From Candidatus Poseidoniaceae archaeon (GTDB lineage: Archaea > Thermoplasmatota > Poseidoniia > Poseidoniales > Poseidoniaceae): DNA of 30,046 nt. The stretch's first letter is position 1. The number at the start of each line of letters is the position of its first letter. The stretch lies in the NCBI GenBank assembly GCA_022451835.1, contig JAKUNX010000004.1, positions 1 to 30,046 of the forward strand, read 5' to 3'. Position numbers and translations under genes: made by a program. The notes under the pieces were generated by a model. The model did not search any database. It was not told the origin of the DNA and saw nothing but the letters and a program-made list of their open reading frames with translations. Of the stretch, positions 8,601 to 15,348 are shown one piece after another.

Positions 8601-11600
8601 TCATTGCCTGCTGTTGTAACTGCAGAAACCGGCTGTAGATCTTTTTTAGGTTCTGCAATAGATTCCGGTTGGGTAATTGTGGTTTCACTTGACAATGTTT
8701 GAGAAACTTCTCCTCCTGTCATTCTTTGAATATAGGCTATCATGTGATTCAAAGTGGGATAATCTGATAGTACAAAATCTTCATCAACTGGTAAACTAAA
8801 TTTGGTTCTAATATCGGCCATTATTTCAGCTTGTTTAACGGTATCAATTCCTAGTTCACCTTCTAAATCTTGATCTAATTCAATGAAATCTGCAGGATAA
8901 CCTGTATGCTCAACTACTACATCAATCACTATTTGCACCAAACTTGAATCATCAACAATAGCCGGAGGCGTTGATTCTACTGGTGATTTTGACGGAGATT
9001 TTGTAGCAATCTCTTCTATTGCTTCTTTGGCAGCAACTATCGGGGTTGCAACTGTTTGCAATGCAACTCCAGCGCCCCCAGACATTTTGTCTATGTAGCC
9101 AATCATGTGATTGAGAGTTGGGTATTCTGCTAAAACAAAATCGTCGTCAACTGGTAAATTGAATATACTACGTATCTCAGCCATAATCTCAGCTTGTTTG
9201 ACTGTGTCAATGCCTAATTCGCCTTCCAAATCTTGATCTAATTCAACAAAGTCTGCTGGATAGCCAGTATGTTTGACAACTACTTCAATTACGGTATTTA
9301 CAACATCACTAGGCACCGTATTTTGAATCTCTGATGCCGTGGATTCTTTACTCTGTTTATCTTTCTCAAGTTCAGTTTCTTGATTTTCTTTTGATTCATC
9401 AATAATTATTTGCGGTGTAGTAGTTTCAATCTCAGAAACTTCGCCTTCAAAATTTTGGGTAATCGGCCATTCTGTACCTTGAACTCCCCCGTGAAGATTA
9501 GTTTTTCCTTCAACATAAGAGACTAATTTACCGTCCAATATTCGTAATACAACATCGTTGGAATTAGCAAGATTGCGAACCCATATCATGAATTTCTTAC
9601 CATCAATTCTATCGCCTTGGATGTTCCATTTCCTCACAAAAGATAAGGCGATTTGCGAACCAAAGCCTGCGCCAAATCTCAGGCCATACTCGAGATTAGG
9701 ATAATCACCACCTTTTGATAAGTTTAGATTACCAAGTTCTGGGTCAGTCTCCTTATGATTGGCAATTGGAGGTATTCTACCAGTTAACATGCCGTAAAGC
9801 ATGCTAGCATCCTCGATTCCAACGCCCATTGGATGGCCTGTGAATCCTTTGGTATTGGCAATAACCAGATTATCAGCGCTATCTCCAAAAGTACTCCGTA
9901 ATGCTTTGACCTCTGATTGAGCAGAGCCCCCTCGTGCTGGAGTATAGGTCTCGTGAGAAAAGAAAGCGGTATTTGGCGCAATCTTGTGTCGATCTAAATT
10001 CCATTTTTCCTCCATGCTTGTCATGAAATCATCAACTGTTTGAGCAACATGTTCAACGTCGAGTCTAGTGCCATGATAGGCAGAATTGACAATGGTGGTG
10101 CCAAGTAATTCAGCAATAGGTTGTACTCCTCGCTCACTGGCTTGAGAATTTCTCTCGACTACAAATGCGGCGGCACCCATTCCAAGTATCAGGCCGTTTC
10201 TTCTTCTATCAAACGGCAACGCGGTTTCTTCTACAATATTGTGCGTAGATGCGGCGCCAGATGCGGCAACTCCGCCGCCAATCCATTCCCATAAATCATC
10301 ACCAGTTACATCGTCTGCTGAGATGATTATCACGCGGTCTGCTCGGCCCATTTCTATCCAATCTTCGGCCCCACCAAATGCTGCAGTGGCCGAGGCACAT
10401 GCCAAGTTAATTGTACTATTTGGGCCCCTAATTCCTGTGTATTGAGCAAATTGAGAATGACCCATATTTAGTGTTTGAAACAAATATCTTCTATCAAAGC
10501 GGCCTTCACCATCATCGCCGTTATTCTTGGCATGTTTCATCGCCATCTGAAGGCCCGGGAAACAAGAAGCAAATACTACTCCCGTTCTATCTCTTTGGAT
10601 TTGAGGAACTTGCCAATTAGTAATTAATCGCAAACCGCCTTTACCAATCTGTTCTACCGGAGTAAGAGGGATTCCAGCATCTCTAAGGGCAAGAAGGCCG
10701 GCTGCCATAGCTAATTGAGTAGTGATATCCCAAGCCATTACGACTTTGGCATCAATACCGAATTCCTGTGCTAAATCAAACGCTCCTTTTACACCCGCAA
10801 GTTGTGGAATATCGCCAAACTCGGTTGCTCTTTCCATATTTACAGAACCGTCTCTACCTTTGATTAGGCGGACAATGTTCTTGTCCAGCAAACGCTGCTT
10901 ATATTCATCCGTAACTTCAGTGATACAGGTTTCTCCACGGACTAATCGCTCGAAGACATCTTCTGAGAAGACTTTTTCTCCACCTGGTAAACCGAGTGAT
11001 ATTCCACTAATCACTATTGGGTCTGTTGTACGATTTGTGGCTACTATGTTGGATTGAGACACTGTTGCTGCCAAAGTAGTGGTTTGTTTTGTCAAGTAAT
11101 TTTTGGGTGGTTGTCTAATCCAGCGCGCTAAATCACCAGCCACCTGTGCTTTAGTCACATCATATTCTGGATCAGTTTGACATTCTTTACCTATCTTAGA
11201 TATTACTTGATTAATTTGTTGATCTGATAATCCTAACAATGAACGTAAGTTTACCATGCCACTGCAAAATTTGGCAGGATAACCTGTTATTGGCCCAAGG
11301 CAATCTCCTACATAGGCAGTAATTGCTTCTTCAATTGATACTGATACATCGGTTACGACTCTTGATACATCACTGTTTGTCTTGACTACCGGTGAAGTCG
11401 TTGTTGCAGCCTTAGCTGCAGTTGGGCTTTTTTCGACTACTTTTTCATCATGGTTAGACTTGGTATGTGCTTCAATCGGTCCTGCCTTGAACGCTTCAGA
11501 TAGTTCATCTGAGGTTGGTTCTGGCCATTGCAGGTCTCTGCCTGCGAGATAAATTCCTGCCAATGCAGTTAGGAAAGATGCTATGCCTCCTTGTTTTGGA

Positions 11601-14425
11601 TGATTTGTCATTATAGGCAAGTGTGGTCTTCCTTCTAAAATTTGAGTTGCGAACATTGTCAATGCACGCTTTGGTCCAACCTCGATAAAAATCCGTGCAC
11701 CGGAATCATACATTTTTTCCATCTGTGAAGTCCATTCGACTGATGATGCCATTTGTGGTGCTAACTTTTCTAATACCGCAGACTTAGAATCATCGCCATC
11801 CATTGAATAGAATTCGCCATCGAAATTTGCAGTAATTGGGATTTGTGGCCAGTTTATTTCAAGTGTTTCAAGGAATCTGCGAAGCGGTTCATTGGCTGGA
11901 GCAACAATACGTGAATGGAATGCGTGAGAAGTAGCTAACTGTGCGGTTGAGAAGCCATTTTCTTCAAAGGTCTTCATTGCAGCCTTAACCGGTTCACTTT
12001 CTCCGGCAATAACTGTCATCTTTGGGGAGTTCTTGTTAGCGGCTATCACATAGCCTTCGGTTGCTTCCAAAACCTTGGCTACTTCAGAATATGGTGCAGT
12101 CACACTGGCCATCAAACCTTTATCGTCAATTTGGACTGAACCCATTTCAGTCCCTCTAGCCGCAGATGCACGCAAAGCACCGTCCATGTTTAGTATCCCT
12201 GATGACATTAATGCAGCATACTCTCCTAAAGAGTGTCCTGCTACCATATCTGGTTTTTGTCCATGTGCGTTTAACAGCCTCTCAATTGCTAAATCAGCAG
12301 TAAGCATTGCTGGTTGAGTATATTCTGTTTGCTTGAGTTTATGCTCGGATTCAATCAATTCCTCTTTACTCAAATTATTGCGTAAGACAAAACTGGATAA
12401 TGTTTCACCGTCTAATACATCGACCATAGTCTCATCTGATTTTTCCCAAACCTTCTGAACTGAATTATAACGTTTGAATAAATCGAAAGTCATACCCACG
12501 TATTGGCTACCTTGGCCCGGGTACATGTGAGCAACCTTGGCACCATCTGGCAAGATAGGGTCATCAGTAATTATCACTCCTTGTGATTGTAAAAAGCCCC
12601 ATTTGGCTTTATCATCAATTGCTTTGATAGTTAATGCAACTCTTTTATCGAATTCTTGCCACGTTGTAGCAATAATTGCCATTCTGTGTGAATCAGTTTT
12701 GTTAAATTGTGAAGCGCTAAATAACTCATTGGATAATCTTCGACCACATGGATCCTCATCGAATGAGGGGCCCTCAAATGATAAATTTTGCAACTTTGTA
12801 GTCAAATCACTAACGCTGTCTGCAGAAATTAATAACAATCCACCTTCAATCGATTTTAATTCTTCATGAGTCATACTTGGTTTCGCAGTGGCATCGAAAA
12901 TTGATGCTACGCCATTAGCCGTTGGCTCGCTTGATACTGACTTAGAACTCCACTGCTCGACTAAGTTTTGATGATATTCTGCCTCAAATGCTTCGAGTGC
13001 AATATGGAAATTAGTTCCTCCAAAACCGAATGAAGAGATTCCTGCTCGACGTGGATGTTGCGTAGGTTTTGCCCAGTCGGAAGCTTGCGTTGGAACAAAG
13101 AAAGGGATATTATTCCAATCAACGGTAGGATTTGGTGTCTCAAAACCAGCAGATGGTGGAATCGTATTGTTATGTAGTGCTAGTATTGCTTTCATTACGC
13201 CTGCCATTCCTGCTGCTGCTTTTAGATGGCCAATTTGAGACTTGATGGAGCCAACTGCTACATAATCTCCTCCAGAGAATCCTTCCCACAGTGTTGACAG
13301 TGATGATAATTCGGTAGCATCTCCAACTTTTGTGGATGTGCCATGTGCTTCGACTAATTCTACAGTTGATGGTTCATAGCCCGCTTGTTGATACGCTCTT
13401 GCTATCGCTTGTATCTGTCCTCTTTGACTCGGTGCAGTAATTCCTTTGCCTCTACCATCTGATGAGCCACCTACTCCTCTAATCACCGCATGGATTGTAT
13501 CTCCATCATTCATCGCATCAGAGAGCCTTTTCAGCACCAATGCTCCTGCACCTTCTCCCATTACGAATCCGTTTGCTTTAGCATCAAATGGAGTTGAGTG
13601 GCTTGGAGAAAGAGCGCCAATTGCACTAAATTTAGCAAAAGTTGCTGGATCCATAGTTCGGTCTGATGCACCTGCTAACATTAAATCGACTTGGCGATTT
13701 TGAAGTTGTCTGCATGAATCCAAAATTGCTGCCATGGATGATGCACATGCTGCATCTGTTGCATAGTTTGGACCTTGTAAATCAAGTAAATTTGCCACTC
13801 TTCCAGATACTACATTTGCAAGTTCTCCCGGCATAGTGTCTTCATCAATTCTTGGACTATGTTCGACGATTTCTGCTTGAAACCCTTCAGCGTTTTCATG
13901 AGGCAGTCCATGTTTTAGCGCGACATTTTTGGTATGGTTAGACCATACACGTATGTTTGACAAATTTCGGTTCTCGCCACCAAGTGCATTAGCAAAAATA
14001 ACTCCACATCTTGAGCGATCGAAATCTTTCACTTCTCCGTCATACCCTGATTGCTCAAGAGCCGCTGCTGATACTTCAACAGCCCAAAGCTGGCACGGGT
14101 CAATTTGTTTCAATGTCCCTGGCGGTTGTCGCCAACGACGCCAATTAAATTCAAACCCTTCAACAAATGCACCTATTTTCGAATAAGTAAATCCTTCTTC
14201 AATATCTCCGGGGCCACCGTTCTTCCAAAAATCTTCTATTTTCCCTGGCCAACGTTCTGATTCTACATTTTTTATGCTTACTTTGCCAGCTTTGATATTC
14301 TGCCAAAATTGGTTGACATCTTTAGCATCCGGCATTATTGCGCCAAGACCAATTACTGCAATTGGCTCAAATCGGCCTTGCTCTAGGCCTTCAGCAACCT
14401 TTCCATCTGCTGTTGTAATTTTCAA
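5615..14425 (-). CDS. Type I fatty acid / PfaA-like polyketide megasynthase, KS-MAT-(ACP)-KS-ACP3-KR-DH
   Basis: A 2936-residue iterative synthase. Domains with rough residues: KS1 20-478 (C227 in DAACASS, H361 in EAHGTST, H400 in IGHLKAA). MAT 630-940 (S732 in GHSLGE, H837 in HAFHS, the malonyl-type motif). A degenerate ACP-like segment about 1040-1100 (GYPAKF...LLGLSDQ). KS2 1135-1600 (C1343 in LACASA, H1491 in SHETYTPARGG, H1531 in TGHPMGVG). A linker, then three ACPs at about 1710-1784, 1831-1905 and 1946-2020, each with GIDTVKQAE. KR 2040-2600, with a structural SDR half and a catalytic half (GGGSG 2316-2320, S2496, Y2509). A double-hotdog DH from about 2635 (H2651 in HAIDGVPYHP, matching HxxxGxxxxP). 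There is no enoyl reductase, thioesterase or methyltransferase domain; the ER is probably the adjacent FabI protein. The start is TTG 14425, set by GGTGAT; no ATG lies before KS1. Confidence 0.93.
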   Translation of the reverse strand: MKITTADGKVAEGLEQGRFEPIAVIGLGAIMPDAKDVNQFWQNIKAGKVSIKNVESERWPGKIEDFWKNGGPGDIEEGFTYSKIGAFVEGFEFNWRRWRQPPGTLKQIDPCQLWAVEVSAAALEQSGYDGEVKDFDRSRCGVIFANALGGENRNLSNIRVWSNHTKNVALKHGLPHENAEGFQAEIVEHSPRIDEDTMPGELANVVSGRVANLLDLQGPNYATDAACASSMAAILDSCRQLQNRQVDLMLAGASDRTMDPATFAKFSAIGALSPSHSTPFDAKANGFVMGEGAGALVLKRLSDAMNDGDTIHAVIRGVGGSSDGRGKGITAPSQRGQIQAIARAYQQAGYEPSTVELVEAHGTSTKVGDATELSSLSTLWEGFSGGDYVAVGSIKSQIGHLKAAAGMAGVMKAILALHNNTIPPSAGFETPNPTVDWNNIPFFVPTQASDWAKPTQHPRRAGISSFGFGGTNFHIALEAFEAEYHQNLVEQWSSKSVSSEPTANGVASIFDATAKPSMTHEELKSIEGGLLLISADSVSDLTTKLQNLSFEGPSFDEDPCGRRLSNELFSASQFNKTDSHRMAIIATTWQEFDKRVALTIKAIDDKAKWGFLQSQGVIITDDPILPDGAKVAHMYPGQGSQYVGMTFDLFKRYNSVQKVWEKSDETMVDVLDGETLSSFVLRNNLSKEELIESEHKLKQTEYTQPAMLTADLAIERLLNAHGQKPDMVAGHSLGEYAALMSSGILNMDGALRASAARGTEMGSVQIDDKGLMASVTAPYSEVAKVLEATEGYVIAANKNSPKMTVIAGESEPVKAAMKTFEENGFSTAQLATSHAFHSRIVAPANEPLRRFLETLEINWPQIPITANFDGEFYSMDGDDSKSAVLEKLAPQMASSVEWTSQMEKMYDSGARIFIEVGPKRALTMFATQILEGRPHLPIMTNHPKQGGIASFLTALAGIYLAGRDLQWPEPTSDELSEAFKAGPIEAHTKSNHDEKVVEKSPTAAKAATTTSPVVKTNSDVSRVVTDVSVSIEEAITAYVGDCLGPITGYPAKFCSGMVNLRSLLGLSDQQINQVISKIGKECQTDPEYDVTKAQVAGDLARWIRQPPKNYLTKQTTTLAATVSQSNIVATNRTTDPIVISGISLGLPGGEKVFSEDVFERLVRGETCITEVTDEYKQRLLDKNIVRLIKGRDGSVNMERATEFGDIPQLAGVKGAFDLAQEFGIDAKVVMAWDITTQLAMAAGLLALRDAGIPLTPVEQIGKGGLRLITNWQVPQIQRDRTGVVFASCFPGLQMAMKHAKNNGDDGEGRFDRRYLFQTLNMGHSQFAQYTGIRGPNSTINLACASATAAFGGAEDWIEMGRADRVIIISADDVTGDDLWEWIGGGVAASGAASTHNIVEETALPFDRRRNGLILGMGAAAFVVERNSQASERGVQPIAELLGTTIVNSAYHGTRLDVEHVAQTVDDFMTSMEEKWNLDRHKIAPNTAFFSHETYTPARGGSAQSEVKALRSTFGDSADNLVIANTKGFTGHPMGVGIEDASMLYGMLTGRIPPIANHKETDPELGNLNLSKGGDYPNLEYGLRFGAGFGSQIALSFVRKWNIQGDRIDGKKFMIWVRNLANSNDVVLRILDGKLVSYVEGKTNLHGGVQGTEWPITQNFEGEVSEIETTTPQIIIDESKENQETELEKDKQSKESTASEIQNTVPSDVVNTVIEVVVKHTGYPADFVELDQDLEGELGIDTVKQAEIMAEIRSIFNLPVDDDFVLAEYPTLNHMIGYIDKMSGGAGVALQTVATPIVAAKEAIEEIATKSPSKSPVESTPPAIVDDSSLVQIVIDVVVEHTGYPADFIELDQDLEGELGIDTVKQAEIMADIRTKFSLPVDEDFVLSDYPTLNHMIAYIQRMTGGEVSQTLSSETTITQPESIAEPKKDLQPVSAVTTAGNEEIESKLIEVVVKHTGYPADFIEMDQDLEGELGIDTVKQAEIMAEVRDIFSLPVDEDFVLSDHPTLNHFTAYIVKMSGGETEIEPDIPVVEQSNDEEIVDEQLPIPAIASQTHAEPKNTVSGCRRWQVEIEECLGVDERIDLSGTVVVTDDGWGIAEEICLKLEDAGLEAIRVGFESEIRDMSMQKEGSRTVLRADPANIEHMEQVSNELNKSNICGVIHLAALKLAGVEWDEDTYPSSQIALAAHGWFSLLKGLDEKLGNLSKGIVASVTTLDGRHGNIGDLFNSIQCSASGVTKSYSFEQTHLRARALDLHPEIVLDATHAADLIVNDIFNIGGEVEIGIDRDGRRWTLVAFDEKLESNRQPLVSNDTWIVSGGGSGVTAASIIGVAQASTDANAHFILLGRSQLIEETQTWIDWSEEKLADKKMALRESMIEESDDGKVTMVDWNRQWQKFTRSRDVFITLDRIEKTGNKAKYHSVDVMDKSAMVELGKSLNRKITGVIHGAGLEDSKLVADKSHEIFDRVVRVKLDGWKSLMAAVEASGTKSLKFAACFTSVAGRFGNGGQTDYAAANSVLDAEMARLSASGKCRAVAIGWTGWKDVGMATRGSIEAVFAAAGIETLDVETGVEIFVDEALAGGKRRVLGCGSLGLMDRFDSFREPPLRLPSEMTAIIADPARFPLLDKVITLEEDKSIITETTLSTTLHPFLVDHAIDGVPYHPGVMALEMFAENSLLLKPSTCLAGFEQVTFGLPVKLLKGEMKVKIVAEHEREENGIHWIRCKLVSDLTNSKGEVFGEREHHSALVRLVEKSDDLSEFLHSEVTKLPDIGIPSLEDLVLLPSFIYKRYFHGPRFQCHGGVIRGIGDDDTPGADSIALMRNQLPIREQFKAEENGGEVLLEALPMLIEAGFQNAGFVAMESEGFSSLPIGIDWSTNLRVPERNEILRMRSLRVAVEDAGVTVHDLVIVGDDDAPVLALKGLRLKSMAPVPDEQRFILER
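8366..9298 (-). repeat. Three tandem acyl-carrier-protein repeats inside the megasynthase
   Basis: Three in-frame units of about 75 residues, at roughly 9074-9298, 8711-8935 and 8366-8590, are separated by Ala/Pro/Ser/Glu-rich linkers. Each reads HTGYPADF, then DQDLEGELGIDTVKQAEIM, then a (Y/H)PTLNH segment. The attachment-site residue is Thr in all three, at residues 1741, 1862 and 1977, encoded ACA, ACC and ACT. Synonymous positions differ between units, so the duplication is not recent. Tandem ACPs are a hallmark of PfaA-type lipid synthases, where they raise throughput. Confidence 0.9.
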
Positions 14426-14434
14426 ATAATCACC
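14423..14434 (-). promoter_or_regulatory. Shine-Dalgarno and TTG start of the megasynthase
   Basis: On the minus strand GGTGAT (14434-14429) is followed by TAT and the start codon TTG (14425-14423). The Shine-Dalgarno begins immediately after the fabI stop codon (TAA at 14437-14435), so the two genes are almost certainly co-transcribed. It decides the start, since the frame has no ATG or better candidate before the first KS strand. Confidence 0.75.
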
Positions 14435-15229
14435 TTAATTATTCATTATTGTTTCTGGCACCATGGTAATAGAATACCCTGCATCAACATAGATACATTG
14501 ACCTGTAACTCCACTTGATAATGGACTAGCCAGCCATAATGTCGCCCCTGCAACGTCATCTTGATTCACATTTCTTCTCAAAGGAGCATTCTTTTCAACA
14601 TGGTCCAATATATTGTCAAACCCAGGAATCCCAGAAGCGGCAATTGTTCTAATCGGCCCTGATGAAATAGCATTAACTCTATGCCCTTCTGGGCCAAGGT
14701 GACAAGCAAGTTCTCTTGTCCAGCATTCAAGAGCAGCCTTCGCCATTGACATAATCCCGTATGACGGAACATATCTATTGGATGCAGCATAAGTTAGCGT
14801 TATCGTTGAAGAATTTGGATTGAGATATGGTAAAGCGAACTTTAGACATCTTTGCAATGAATTTGCTGAGATTGTCATTGCGGTATTGATATCTTGGTCT
14901 TCGACAAATAAAATTGGTCTGTCAAAACATGTTCTTGGCGCAAATCCGATGGCGTGAATCATTATATCGGCTTTTTTCCCTGGATTTTCTTTACTAAATG
15001 CATCAAAGAATTCCTTAGTATCTTCATCTGTTGCAACATCTAGAGGGTAAAATCCAGCGATTTGAGGCAACTTATCTTTCAACTGAAAAATTCGGCTTCT
15101 AAATCTCTTTTGATATCCAAGATAAAGGCTAACGCCACTTTCAGCAAGTCTCTTACAAATGGCCCAAGCTATCGAATCTTCACTAGCAACACCAAAGACA
15201 AATGCTGTCTTTCCACTGAGGTTCAACAT
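14435..15229 (-). CDS. fabI: FabI-type enoyl-[acyl-carrier-protein] reductase
   Basis: A 264-residue NAD(P)H-dependent SDR that reduces the trans-2-enoyl-ACP double bond in the last step of each elongation round. The FabI-specific features are clear: nucleotide site FGVASEDSIAWAI (12-24), HAIGFAP (92-98), and catalytic Y147, Y157 and K164, with the same spacing as E. coli FabI (146, 156, 163). Further FabI marks are GPEGHRVNAISSGPIRTIAASG and a C-terminal GQCIYVDAGYSI. The start at ATG 15229 (MLNLSGK) is chosen because it aligns with the FabI N-terminus and has GGTGG upstream. The frame stays open to ATG 15289, which would add 20 residues. The stop is 9 bases before the megasynthase TTG. The megasynthase lacks an ER domain, so this enzyme probably acts in trans on its ACPs. 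Confidence 0.93.
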   Translation of the reverse strand: MLNLSGKTAFVFGVASEDSIAWAICKRLAESGVSLYLGYQKRFRSRIFQLKDKLPQIAGFYPLDVATDEDTKEFFDAFSKENPGKKADIMIHAIGFAPRTCFDRPILFVEDQDINTAMTISANSLQRCLKFALPYLNPNSSTITLTYAASNRYVPSYGIMSMAKAALECWTRELACHLGPEGHRVNAISSGPIRTIAASGIPGFDNILDHVEKNAPLRRNVNQDDVAGATLWLASPLSSGVTGQCIYVDAGYSITMVPETIMNN

Positions 15230-15348
15230 AGCATGGCCACCTATACTAAGTGTAGCAGAACACACTCGCTCTTTGACTGTTACCATCAAAATTGGGTAAA
15301 TAGTAACAAAATCAGGGGTGAAAATTTACAGCGAAACGCTATACTAAA
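15230..15348 (-). promoter_or_regulatory. Leader region of the fabI-megasynthase-PPTase unit
   Basis: This 119-base stretch between the stop of the upstream minus-strand gene and the fabI start is the likely promoter of the unit. On the minus strand TTAGTATAG occurs twice, at 15347-15339 and 15249-15241, 98 bases apart; the upstream copy could be a TATA element. A short inverted repeat AGCG-TTT-CGCT lies at 15340-15330. None of these is strong enough to call a defined site. Confidence 0.3.

Noticed and set aside
8366..9298. Tandem ACP repeats as an assembly artefact
   Set aside because: The three copies differ at many synonymous and linker positions, which a collapsed or duplicated assembly would not produce.
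9620..11030. Reading KS2 as a chain length factor (inactive KS) as in PfaC
   Set aside because: The Cys nucleophile, both His and the Lys near the second His are present, so it should be able to condense.
12537..12869. Open frame of 110 codons on the + strand inside the megasynthase gene
   Set aside because: It lies fully antisense to a domain-rich coding region (MAT linker), has no family resemblance and no ribosome site. The same applies to the other antisense frames at 6081-6902, 7968-8267, 10722-11057 and 13446-13703.
5615..14425. Calling the megasynthase a PUFA synthase (pfaA)
   Set aside because: The ACP array and KR support kinship, but there are two KS domains in one chain, no PfaB-D partners, a PKS-type DH in the same chain and FabI in place of PfaD. 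A polyunsaturated product is not supported.
15330..15340. AGCG-AAA-CGCT inverted repeat as a hairpin terminator
   Set aside because: The stem is only four base pairs and has no clear T-run directly after it on the minus strand.
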